From positions 1 through 51,066 of the forward strand of contig JAISQF010000020.1 of NCBI GenBank assembly GCA_031274365.1: 51,066 nt of DNA. The letters run 5' to 3'. Positions 27,577-35,098 of the stretch are shown here, in pieces. How positions within the stretch are numbered: the first letter of the stretch is position 1; each line of letters opens with the position of its first letter. A program made the translations under genes and the position numbers. This DNA comes from Elusimicrobiota bacterium (GTDB lineage: Bacteria > Elusimicrobiota > Endomicrobiia > Endomicrobiales > Endomicrobiaceae). The notes beneath the pieces are model-generated. The model was not told the DNA's origin. It did not search any database and was given only the letters and a program-made list of their open reading frames with translations.

Positions 27577-28536
27577 TTATATTAACTCGACGGTGTTTTT
27601 ACCTTTTACTATTGAGCCGATTATTTTAGAACCTTTTATAAAATTTTGCGCTTGTCTGGCTATTTGTGGACGAACGATTAAAACCATTCCAATACCCATA
27701 TTGAGAGTTCTATAAATTTCCTTTTGAGGAACATTTCCCTTTTCTTTAATTAAGTTAAAAATTTTCGGGACTTCCCATGACTTTGTATCTATAACGGCGC
27801 AAAGATTTTTAGGAATAATTCTGCCGATCTTATCGTAAAAACCGCCGCCGGTTATATGAGCTATGCCCGTTATATTTTCTTTTTTTTGATTGAATTTTTT
27901 AATTGCCGAAAGAATTTCATTAACATAGATTCGCGTCGGCTCAAGCAGTTCTTTCCAATATTTTTTTATTTCTTTTTGAGAAAAAACTTTGCGTATAAGA
28001 GAATAACCGTTCGAATGAGGTCCGCTTGAATTTATGCCTATCAAAACGTCGCCGGCATTGATATTTTTTCCTGAAATTTCCTTGCCTTTTTCAACAATTC
28101 CGACGGAAAATCCCGCTAAATCATATTCTCCGTTTTTATAAAAGCCGGGCATTTCAGCCGTTTCTCCTCCGATAAGCGGAGAGTTTGCCAAAGCGCAGCC
28201 TTTTGATATTCCTTTTATAATTTCTTGGGCTTTTGCCACATTTAATTTTGAGCATGCAAAATAATCTAAAAAGAAAAGCGGTTTTGCGCCCACGCATATT
28301 AAATCGTTGACATTCATAGCGACTAAATCAATGCCGATTGTGTCGTGTTTGTTTAATAAAAAAGCGAGTTTTAATTTTGTTCCGACTCCGTCTGTGGAGC
28401 CGACTAAATTGTATTGCGTTTTATATAGAGGAAATAAACCTCCAAATCCTCCTATGTGCGGAAAGTTTTTTTTTATTTTTTTAACAAGCTCGTTTCCAGC
28501 GTCAATATTTACTCCTGATTTTTTATAGGTAATCAT
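27577..28536 (-). CDS. purM: Phosphoribosylformylglycinamidine cyclo-ligase (AIR synthase)
   Basis: 319 residues from the ATG at 28536, chosen because GGGGAG lies six bases upstream and the ATG overlaps the pyrE stop (ATGA); a longer open frame reaches back to 28587. PurM closes the imidazole ring of AIR using ATP. Motifs: YKKSGVNIDAGN at the start, STDGVGTKLKLAF, ANDLICVGAKPLFFLDYFA-like (MNVNDLICVGAKPLFF), GGETAEMPGFY, SSGPHSNGYSL and HITGGGFYDKI. All match the family. Confidence 0.96.
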   Translation of the reverse strand: MITYKKSGVNIDAGNELVKKIKKNFPHIGGFGGLFPLYKTQYNLVGSTDGVGTKLKLAFLLNKHDTIGIDLVAMNVNDLICVGAKPLFFLDYFACSKLNVAKAQEIIKGISKGCALANSPLIGGETAEMPGFYKNGEYDLAGFSVGIVEKGKEISGKNINAGDVLIGINSSGPHSNGYSLIRKVFSQKEIKKYWKELLEPTRIYVNEILSAIKKFNQKKENITGIAHITGGGFYDKIGRIIPKNLCAVIDTKSWEVPKIFNLIKEKGNVPQKEIYRTLNMGIGMVLIVRPQIARQAQNFIKGSKIIGSIVKGKNTVELI

Positions 28537-29108
28537 TTTCTGCTCCCCGGTTTTATTGGAATATCGCCTTGTTTGCACATAGGGCAATCCTGCGGTTTAT
28601 AATTTTTAACTTCTAAATTCAATAATGAAAATTTTGGAACATTGAAATTGATTTTCCCCGCGCTTCTATCCACCAAAGAGAGAATGGCAACAATTTCCGC
28701 GCCGAAAGGTTTGATTGTATTTATGACTTCATTTGTCGAAAGACCAGTTGTGATGACGTCCTCGGCAATTACAACTCTTTCATTTTCTTTAATGTGAAAT
28801 CCTCGTCTCAAAACGGATTTCCCGTCAACCTTTTCAGTAAAAATGGCTCTCACTCCCAGAAACCGCGCAATCTCTTGGCCTAAAATAATTCCTCCTATTG
28901 CGGGGGAAATCACAACGTCCGCTTTTATTGAATTTTTTATTAAATTACCTCCCAATTCCTCAGCCAATTTTTCAGCCTCTTTTGGATATTGCAAAATTAA
29001 AGCGGATTGAAAATAAACGTCGGAATGTAATCCGCTTGATAAAAGAAAATGACCGGATAAAAGAGCGTTATTTTTTTTAAATAATTCACTGACTTCACTT
29101 TGATTCAT
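28533..29108 (-). CDS. pyrE: Orotate phosphoribosyltransferase
   Basis: 191 residues from ATG 29108, preferred because GGAG sits seven bases upstream; the open frame extends to a TTG at 29123. PyrE joins orotate and PRPP to form OMP. The PRPP loop VVIAEDVITTGLSTNEVI is the family 13-residue signature, and FTEKVDGKSVLRRGF and SGLHSDVYFQSALIL also match. The C-terminal CPMCKQGDIP looks like the small Cys pair seen in one PyrE subclass. It is the first gene of the pyrE-purM-purN-purB operon, mixing pyrimidine and purine synthesis. Confidence 0.95.
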   Translation of the reverse strand: MNQSEVSELFKKNNALLSGHFLLSSGLHSDVYFQSALILQYPKEAEKLAEELGGNLIKNSIKADVVISPAIGGIILGQEIARFLGVRAIFTEKVDGKSVLRRGFHIKENERVVIAEDVITTGLSTNEVINTIKPFGAEIVAILSLVDRSAGKINFNVPKFSLLNLEVKNYKPQDCPMCKQGDIPIKPGSRK

Positions 29109-29190
29109 TTTGTCTCCTTTCAATTAGCGCTTCTGTCAAACGTTAAATCATTTTTGATGACAATTGACAAATTTTGTTTGTATTTACTGA

Positions 29191-29250
29191 TTATATAAAA
29201 ATAGATTTTTATCTCAAATTATATAAAACAGATTAGATTTTTATCTCAAA
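29191..29250. repeat. Imperfect tandem repeat (28/32 bp) in the pyrE upstream region
   Basis: 29191-29218 and 29219-29250 share TTATATAAAA at one end and GATTTTTATCTCAAA at the other, with a four-base difference in the middle. They lie 80-140 bases before pyrE on the other strand and 180 before the TSCPD gene. They may be paired operators or promoter elements. Otherwise 29109-29430 has no visible gene. Confidence 0.6.
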
Positions 29251-29430
29251 AAATGCCGCTGCTGATATTTGTCATCTTGCGGTCATTGAGTTTGCGCTCT
29301 TGCTTTGCCATATGTTGATAAGCTTTGTATAAAATGATATTATTTAACAGCTGTTGAAATAGGAAATATTCAATTTTTAAAAGGTTGAAAGATGTATAAG
29401 AGATCGTAATATAGTATAGAGGTGAAAGTT

Positions 29431-29724
29431 ATGGAAAAAAATAATAATAAAATTGAGAAATTTGAATATAAGCCTTCGGGAGTTTGCTCTACTTTAATAG
29501 AATTTCAAATTGAAGACGGGCTTATTAAAAATGTGGTTTTTACAAAAGGTTGTAACGGCAATGGTAAGGGAATAGCCGCTCTTGTTGAGGGAATGGCCGC
29601 GCAAGATGTCATGGAAAAACTTTCTGGAATAAAATGTAAATATAAGTCCACTTCATGCCCGGATCAACTCGCAAAGGCTGTCGATAATGCGCTTAATAAA
29701 AATTCAAGCAGAGCCGGCGGATGA
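29431..29724 (+). CDS. TSCPD-domain protein
   Basis: 97 residues from ATG 29431 (GAGGTG upstream; an in-frame GTG at 29422 overlaps that site). A single TSCPD domain: YKPSGVCSTLIEFQIEDG, FTKGCNGNGKGIAALVEGM and the name-giving TSCPDQLAKAV near the end, with four conserved cysteines likely to bind metal. The same domain ends some adenosylcobalamin-dependent ribonucleotide reductases; stand-alone versions have no proven function that I know. It is a single-gene unit followed by a clear terminator. Confidence 0.85.
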   Translation: MEKNNNKIEKFEYKPSGVCSTLIEFQIEDGLIKNVVFTKGCNGNGKGIAALVEGMAAQDVMEKLSGIKCKYKSTSCPDQLAKAVDNALNKNSSRAGG

Positions 29725-29762
29725 TTGCGGTTTGCGGATTGTAATGTAAAAAATAATCAAAG

Positions 29763-29800
29763 AAAAGAGCAGAAAAGCGCAATTTCTAAAAAAAGATTTT
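29763..29800 (+). terminator. Rho-independent terminator after the TSCPD gene
   Basis: AAAAGCGCAA at 29763-29772 pairs with TTGCGCTTTT at 29789-29798; the run of T at 29795-29799 completes it. The stem is A-rich on the 5' side, so it could work in both directions. Confidence 0.8.
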
Positions 29801-29933
29801 GCGCTTTTTGTATTTTACTGTTTTTTTATCGCTAATATATTTATTTAATAAAGTAATGGCAGCAGATAATGAAAAAATTGAAAGCTCAATGCTTTTATCA
29901 TATTCATAGAATTTTATTTGAAAGGAGAAAGAA

Positions 29934-31292
29934 ATGTTGAGAGATGAATTGCCCAATATCAAAACGGAATTGCCCGGCCCCAAAGCTCAAAGCATTATTG
30001 CAAGACGTTTGCAGGCTGTTCCCGAAGTTATAGGCTGTATTTATCCATGCGTTATCAAACGCGGGGAAGGGGCGGTGTTTGAAGACGTTGACGGAAATAT
30101 TTTTTTGGATTGGGTGGCGGGCGTTGGAGTTTTAAATATTGGATATAGCAATCCTGAAATTATCGAAGCGGTTGTAAAGCAGGCTCAAAATTATTTTCAC
30201 GCTATGCAAAATATTGTCGTCCACGAAGGATATGTTTCTCTTGCCGAAAAATTAAATAAAATTGTTCCGACAAAAGAAGAAAAGCGCAAAACAATTTTTG
30301 CAAATTCCGGCGCCGAAGCAATTGAAAACGCGGTAAAAATTGCGCGCAGCTCCACGAAACGTCCAAACATTATAGTCTTCTCGGGAGCATTTCACGGGCG
30401 CACTCTTTTAGCGGCGACTATGACTTCCAAAAAAAATTATTATCACGGTTTGGGTCCTTTGCCCGACGGAATTTACCGCGCTGAATTTCCTTATCTATAC
30501 CGCGCGCCGAAAGGATTTAGCCAAACAGAAGCTATTGATTATTATATAGGAAGATTGAAAGCGGTTTTTGAAGAGGCGTCTTTGCCGCAGGATGTGGCGG
30601 CAATTGTCGTCGAACCGGTGCAAGGGGAGGGGGGTTTTATTCCCGCTCCAATGCAATGGGTGAAAGCCGTTAGAAAAATATGCGACGATAATGGAATTTT
30701 ATTGATAGCCGACGAAGTCCAAACTGGGTTTGGGCGCACGGGAAAAATGTTTGCTTCAAATTATTGGCTCGAATGGGGCTGCCCGCCTGATATTATAGCG
30801 ATGTCAAAATCTATTGCTGGTGGACTGCCTCTTGCGGCTGTAACAGCGGGCGCTTCAATTACTTCAAAAATTACTCCCGGCATAATCGGCGGAACTTTTG
30901 GCGGAAACGCTTTGGCTTGCGCCGCGGCATTGAAAGTCATTGAGATAATGGAGAGAGATAATATCCCGCAAAAAGCTTTGAAAAATTCAGAAAAAATTAT
31001 GGCGATTATAAATGAGTGGCGCAAAACAATTTCATCAATAGGGGATGTGAGAGGATTGGGATGTATGATGGGGGTTGAATTTGTTAAAAAAGATAAATCG
31101 CCTTATCCGGAATTAGTGTCTGTAATTATCAATAATGCTGTAAAAAAAGGTCTTGTAATTGAGGCCGCAGGAACTTATGGAAATGTTATAAGAATTTTAT
31201 TTCCGCTTATTATAACGGACGCTCAGCTTGAAAGAGGTTTGGAGATATTTAAGGTATCAATAGAAAATGCCGTAATGACGCAAGGGGAATAA
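29934..31292 (+). CDS. Class III aminotransferase, 4-aminobutyrate type
   Basis: 452 residues, PLP-dependent. LPNIKTELPGPKAQSIIARR at the start and YPCVIKRGEGAVFEDVDGN are typical of GabT-like enzymes. GAEAIENAVKIAR and HGRTLLAATMTSK bind the cofactor phosphate, ADEVQTGFGRTGKMFA carries the PLP-interacting aspartate, and the lysine of AMSKSIAGGLPLAA forms the Schiff base. It probably interconverts 4-aminobutyrate and succinic semialdehyde; ornithine- and lysine-type relatives are close, and no succinate-semialdehyde dehydrogenase is nearby to settle it. GGAG precedes the ATG. Confidence 0.86.
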   Translation: MLRDELPNIKTELPGPKAQSIIARRLQAVPEVIGCIYPCVIKRGEGAVFEDVDGNIFLDWVAGVGVLNIGYSNPEIIEAVVKQAQNYFHAMQNIVVHEGYVSLAEKLNKIVPTKEEKRKTIFANSGAEAIENAVKIARSSTKRPNIIVFSGAFHGRTLLAATMTSKKNYYHGLGPLPDGIYRAEFPYLYRAPKGFSQTEAIDYYIGRLKAVFEEASLPQDVAAIVVEPVQGEGGFIPAPMQWVKAVRKICDDNGILLIADEVQTGFGRTGKMFASNYWLEWGCPPDIIAMSKSIAGGLPLAAVTAGASITSKITPGIIGGTFGGNALACAAALKVIEIMERDNIPQKALKNSEKIMAIINEWRKTISSIGDVRGLGCMMGVEFVKKDKSPYPELVSVIINNAVKKGLVIEAAGTYGNVIRILFPLIITDAQLERGLEIFKVSIENAVMTQGE

Positions 31293-31360
31293 TTTTTATT
31301 TCTCATAATATGATGATAAAAGTAATAAAGAGTTTGAATTGATAATATAATAAGGAAAAT

Positions 31361-33742
31361 ATGAAATTAAAAAAATCATTTATAATTTTTACTGCGGCAT
31401 TGTTGTTTAATATTTCTTATGCTTATGGCGTAAATATATACACATGGGCAAACTTGAAAACTCAATATCAGGCTGATGTTTCAGAGACATTAACAATAAT
31501 GAATAAATTGACAGCAAACGAGAATTTAGGCTATGTGGGCAAGTGGTCAAATTTAACTCTGCAAGGAAACGGGCAAACATTAGATGGAAACAATCAGTAT
31601 TCTGCTTTTAATATAGCCGGACCAAAAACTTTAAATATTAAAAATATAAGTTTTGTAAATTTTAAGAAAGATACAGATGGCGCGGCAATTTTTTCAGATA
31701 GTAATATTTTTTATATAAACTTTTATGAGAATGTATATTTTACAAGCAATAGTGCGACAAATGGCGGAGCAATATACACTAATGTTTCAAATATAAAGTT
31801 TAATGGAAATTCTCTCGTTAGATTTTTTGATAATGTCGCTTTGTCAAGCGGCGGAGCGGTAAATTTTGCAAATGGAACTAATGTAAATGCCGACAATTCA
31901 AGAATATTATTTACTTCAAACACAGCTCAAATAGGAGGCGCTTTATACATTGAAGGAATTAGCACATCGACAATAAAATTCTCAAATAGTTATATTGAAT
32001 TTTCATCTAATACCGCTTTAATAAATGGCGGAGCGTTTTATGCCGGAGACAATTCACAAACAGAATTTAATAATTCAACCGTATATTTTACAAGCAATAC
32101 GGCAAAAAACGGCGGAGCGTTTTTTGCATCCACGTATTCAATAACAATATTTTTAAATTCAAATGTGAACTTTATAAATAATTCGGCGCAAGAAAACGGC
32201 GGAGCATTTTTTGCAGACGGCAACTCAACTGTTACATGGGCGAGCAATGTTAGATTCGCGGGGAATTCGGCAAAAGGAAAAGGCGGGGCAATTTATATAG
32301 GCGAAAATCTAATCAATACTTTCAATGTTTCACAAAATATTTTGTTTGAAAATAATACGGCTTATAACAATACGGCTAATCCTGTTGCAAATGATATTTT
32401 TATAGATTCAAATTCTCAGCTGATATTAAATATTGCCGGCAATGCGTCAATAGATATTAACAGCGGAATTATGGGTATGCAAAACAGCACTATAACAAAA
32501 CAAGGAACGGGAAGTTTGAAATTAAAAGGCAATTTTGCTTTTGACGGGACATTGCTGATAAAGCAGGGAGAAATTTTAATTTCAAAGCAAAGTCAGCCGT
32601 TAAATATTGGAATGATGAAAATAGAAATGGCTGGACTTTTTAATTACACTTCCACAGAAAAAATATTTACGTCAACGATAGTTGTGGAAGGAACATTTGA
32701 AACTATGGTAAATAAAAAAGATTTCGTTTTAGAATCAAGCGGAACATTGCAATTTCTCAGAGGAAGCTCTTTGATATTAAAAGGATATGGGACGGGTTCT
32801 GGCAGCATTCGAGTATTTAGAGCCTCAGATATTTCTATAGATGCCGACACTATCAATCTTATAGGCGAGGGAACAATAAAAAGATATGAGATTATTCCGT
32901 CTCCCTTCGGAAATAAAGAATTATGGATATATTATGAAATGGGAATAAAAGAAATTTCCGGTTTGACGCCAAATCAAAGCGCCGTGTTTAATTTATTAAA
33001 TGAGAACACTCAAGACGACAATGCGCCGCTTTTATCTTTAATGCTGCCGGTTCAAAATGAAGTAAAAAACGGAAATACGCAAGACGCAAAAAAAATGCTT
33101 GACGAATTGAGCGGCTCTTTTCTTTTGACGTCTTTTAAAGCCGCTTTGATGGATAATAACGCTTCAGTTTTTTATTCCAGAATAAATGAGATAAAAGACG
33201 AAAGCGAACTTTCCTCCCGCAATGTGTGGGCGCAATTATATTTTGACGGATATTCTCTAACCGACAGCGATAATGAAATGGGGGCGTTCAAATATCAAGG
33301 AGTCGGTTTTATAAGCGGATTTACGATACAGAAATTAAGTAATTTTTTGGGCGGATTATTTTCTCAATATTCTCATAAAAATCTAAATCAAGATTCGGCT
33401 TCAGGGGCTATAAATTCTATTGATTTTGGCGTTTATTCCTCTTATGATATGCCTATAAAAAAAGAGATAATTAACTTAAAAGGAGTTTTAAGTTTGGGGT
33501 TTAATAATTTTAGTTTAAAGAGGAAAGCTTACGCAGGTTATATAGATGAAAATGAAAATGTTTATATAACTCAAAAAACTGCCGAAGCGGATTTCTGGGC
33601 GACTGCTCTGAAATATATTTTAAGCGCGGATTATTCATTTGAAGACATAGGCAAACATAAATTAATAATCACTCCTTTTATTAATTTTCAAGGCGGGTTT
33701 TTATTTAATCAGGCTGTTCATGAAAAAAAGGAGAGGAAATAA
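31361..33742 (+). CDS. Pmp-like autotransporter adhesin, upstream part of a frameshifted gene
   Basis: 793 residues with a signal peptide (MKLKKSFIIFTAALLFNISYAYG). Residues about 110-330 are a beta-helix with repeated F-x-x-N-(S/T)-A and GGA(I/F/L)Y motifs (FTSNTAQIGGALY, FSSNTALINGGAFY, FTSNTAKNGGAFF, FINNSAQENGGAFF), the pattern of chlamydial polymorphic membrane proteins. A linker with LDELSGSFLLTSFKAAL precedes the barrel, which starts near residue 620 (NVWAQLYFDGYS). The frame stops at 33740-33742 after HEKKERK in mid-barrel. The remaining strands continue in another frame from 33724, so this is a split gene. Confidence 0.85.
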   Translation: MKLKKSFIIFTAALLFNISYAYGVNIYTWANLKTQYQADVSETLTIMNKLTANENLGYVGKWSNLTLQGNGQTLDGNNQYSAFNIAGPKTLNIKNISFVNFKKDTDGAAIFSDSNIFYINFYENVYFTSNSATNGGAIYTNVSNIKFNGNSLVRFFDNVALSSGGAVNFANGTNVNADNSRILFTSNTAQIGGALYIEGISTSTIKFSNSYIEFSSNTALINGGAFYAGDNSQTEFNNSTVYFTSNTAKNGGAFFASTYSITIFLNSNVNFINNSAQENGGAFFADGNSTVTWASNVRFAGNSAKGKGGAIYIGENLINTFNVSQNILFENNTAYNNTANPVANDIFIDSNSQLILNIAGNASIDINSGIMGMQNSTITKQGTGSLKLKGNFAFDGTLLIKQGEILISKQSQPLNIGMMKIEMAGLFNYTSTEKIFTSTIVVEGTFETMVNKKDFVLESSGTLQFLRGSSLILKGYGTGSGSIRVFRASDISIDADTINLIGEGTIKRYEIIPSPFGNKELWIYYEMGIKEISGLTPNQSAVFNLLNENTQDDNAPLLSLMLPVQNEVKNGNTQDAKKMLDELSGSFLLTSFKAALMDNNASVFYSRINEIKDESELSSRNVWAQLYFDGYSLTDSDNEMGAFKYQGVGFISGFTIQKLSNFLGGLFSQYSHKNLNQDSASGAINSIDFGVYSSYDMPIKKEIINLKGVLSLGFNNFSLKRKAYAGYIDENENVYITQKTAEADFWATALKYILSADYSFEDIGKHKLIITPFINFQGGFLFNQAVHEKKERK
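33723..33729 (+). repeat. A7 tract at the autotransporter frameshift
   Basis: Seven A within GAAAAAAAGG lie where the two autotransporter frames meet. An A8 tract would read HEKKGEEINLNIQADHYSRL across the junction, a smooth barrel strand. Loss of two A would also restore it. The tract is short for phase variation, so mutation or sequencing error is just as plausible. Confidence 0.8.
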
Positions 33743-33744
33743 AT

Positions 33745-34566
33745 TTGAATATCCAAGCCGATCATTATTCAAGATTGGAAGGAATTATCGGGACGAGAGT
33801 CGGGCAAAAAAAAGAACGTTATCAATGGGATGCAAAATTGGGTTTTGGATATTTGATGCTCGGCAATAACAGCGAATTTGACGTCCAAATAAAAAGTATT
33901 TCAGAGCTTGGATATGCGCGAATAACGGCTGATAAAGAGCCGCCATTTTTTGTAAATTTAGGAGCTTATGGAAAATATGACGTCAATAAAGATATTGATG
34001 TTTTTATAAATACCGATTTGAAATTGGCAAGCAATGCTTCGGCTTATTATGTCGGTTTTGGCGCAAGTTATAAATTTAAGCTTGAAAGAAAAATTCCAAG
34101 ACCTAAAAACCTCTTAATAACAAAAGACGAAACGCGGCAATCTAAAGAAGAAAACACAGATACTCAAACTTCGTCCTCCGCAACGGGTTTTGGCGCTCGC
34201 TCGGAAGATGAAATTGCAATTCAAGAGTTGACTCTTGCGACTTTGAGAGGACCTATTTTTATAAACAAGAGCGACGAACTTACCCCCGAAGCTAAAAACT
34301 ATATAAAAAATTTAGCCGAAAGAATAAAGTCGTATAAAAAATCATATAGATCCGTTGAAATAGTTGTTGAAGGTTATGCGGGCTGGGACGAGCCGGACAA
34401 TAAAAATCTTGCGGTTAAACGCGCAAGAATTGTCGCTAAGGAATTATCGCAATATGGATTTAAGGTAAAGTATAAAGGAAATCCAATGGTAAAATCTAAT
34501 AATGCCGGCGAATATAAAAAAGATGAATTTAGAAAAGTGGAATTTAAGACGACGCTTATTAAATAA
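33745..34566 (+). CDS. Autotransporter barrel end plus OmpA-like domain, downstream part of the split gene
   Basis: 273 residues from a nominal TTG; the frame is open from 33724 and no good start exists, so it is the continuation of the 31361 gene. Residues 1-113 are the last barrel strands (YSRLEGIIGTRVGQ, WDAKLGFGYLML, SAYYVGFGASYKFKLE). A linker rich in Ser/Thr/Glu follows (about 125-150). Residues 170-273 look like an OmpA-type peptidoglycan-binding domain: GPIFINKSDELTPEAKNYI, VEIVVEGYAGWDEPDNKNLA, VKRARIVAKELSQYGFKV. Autotransporters normally end at the barrel, so a periplasmic domain after it is unusual. Confidence 0.78.
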   Translation: MNIQADHYSRLEGIIGTRVGQKKERYQWDAKLGFGYLMLGNNSEFDVQIKSISELGYARITADKEPPFFVNLGAYGKYDVNKDIDVFINTDLKLASNASAYYVGFGASYKFKLERKIPRPKNLLITKDETRQSKEENTDTQTSSSATGFGARSEDEIAIQELTLATLRGPIFINKSDELTPEAKNYIKNLAERIKSYKKSYRSVEIVVEGYAGWDEPDNKNLAVKRARIVAKELSQYGFKVKYKGNPMVKSNNAGEYKKDEFRKVEFKTTLIK

Positions 34567-34972
34567 AGAGAATAAACGGTTGTCTTTTGCCGTAATACAT
34601 CAAATGAAAAACATCAAACAGATAATAACTTATGTTTTTGTCGTAGAAGTCCTGCAGAGATGGCGTTTGCTTTTGTTCTTTATTATTACAATATTTTTTG
34701 TTTTTTAGCTCCGCCCGCTTCGGACATTCGTTTATGTTTTTTTGGCATTTGACGAACTCCCCGCCCTCGCGCATAACGACATAAGGAAGTGCGTCTCACA
34801 CACCGTCAAATGATAATCCAAAAAAACATTTCACTCATAGACTTGTCCTCTAAGGCGGTCTCCGCTAAAAAACTTTGATAAATAAAGACACAACAAAATA
34901 ATTAAATTATGCTATTGATTTACTTAACCTTTCATCCAAAAAGTCTAATATGTTAAGAGATATTACATCAAA

Positions 34973-35001
34973 TTGATTTTCAATATTCTTTAATGTATAA
35001 T
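34973..35001 (+). promoter_or_regulatory. Sigma-70-type promoter for the PPDK gene
   Basis: TTGATT at 34973-34978 and TATAAT at 34996-35001 with a 17-base spacer. Transcription would start about 90 bases before the gene. The preceding 34567-34972 has no gene I can support; 34700-34860 is richer in GC and may be a decayed fragment. Confidence 0.75.
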
Positions 35002-35041
35002 CGCATTAGTTTTTATTGTTATAGAGAGAGTAAATAAAAGC

Positions 35042-35069
35042 AGGCGAAATTCCTTAAAAGGAAAAGCCT
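35042..35069 (+). promoter_or_regulatory. Hairpin in the PPDK leader
   Basis: AGGC (35042-35045) pairs with GCCT (35066-35069) around an inner TTCCTT/AAGGAA stem (35050-35063). There is no T tract after it, so it is not a simple terminator. It lies 30 bases before the start and may influence stability or translation; no known riboswitch is recognised. Confidence 0.45.
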
Positions 35070-35098
35070 CTGAATTATGTTATAAAAGGAGATTAAAG

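Noticed and set aside
34559-34774. 71-residue minus-strand frame with several cysteines
   Set aside because: No ribosome-binding site, overlaps the end of the autotransporter gene and looks like a fragment; noted only as a possible remnant.
34973-35098. Riboswitch in the PPDK leader
   Set aside because: Only one short hairpin is visible, with no conserved core of a known class and no terminator or anti-SD pairing.
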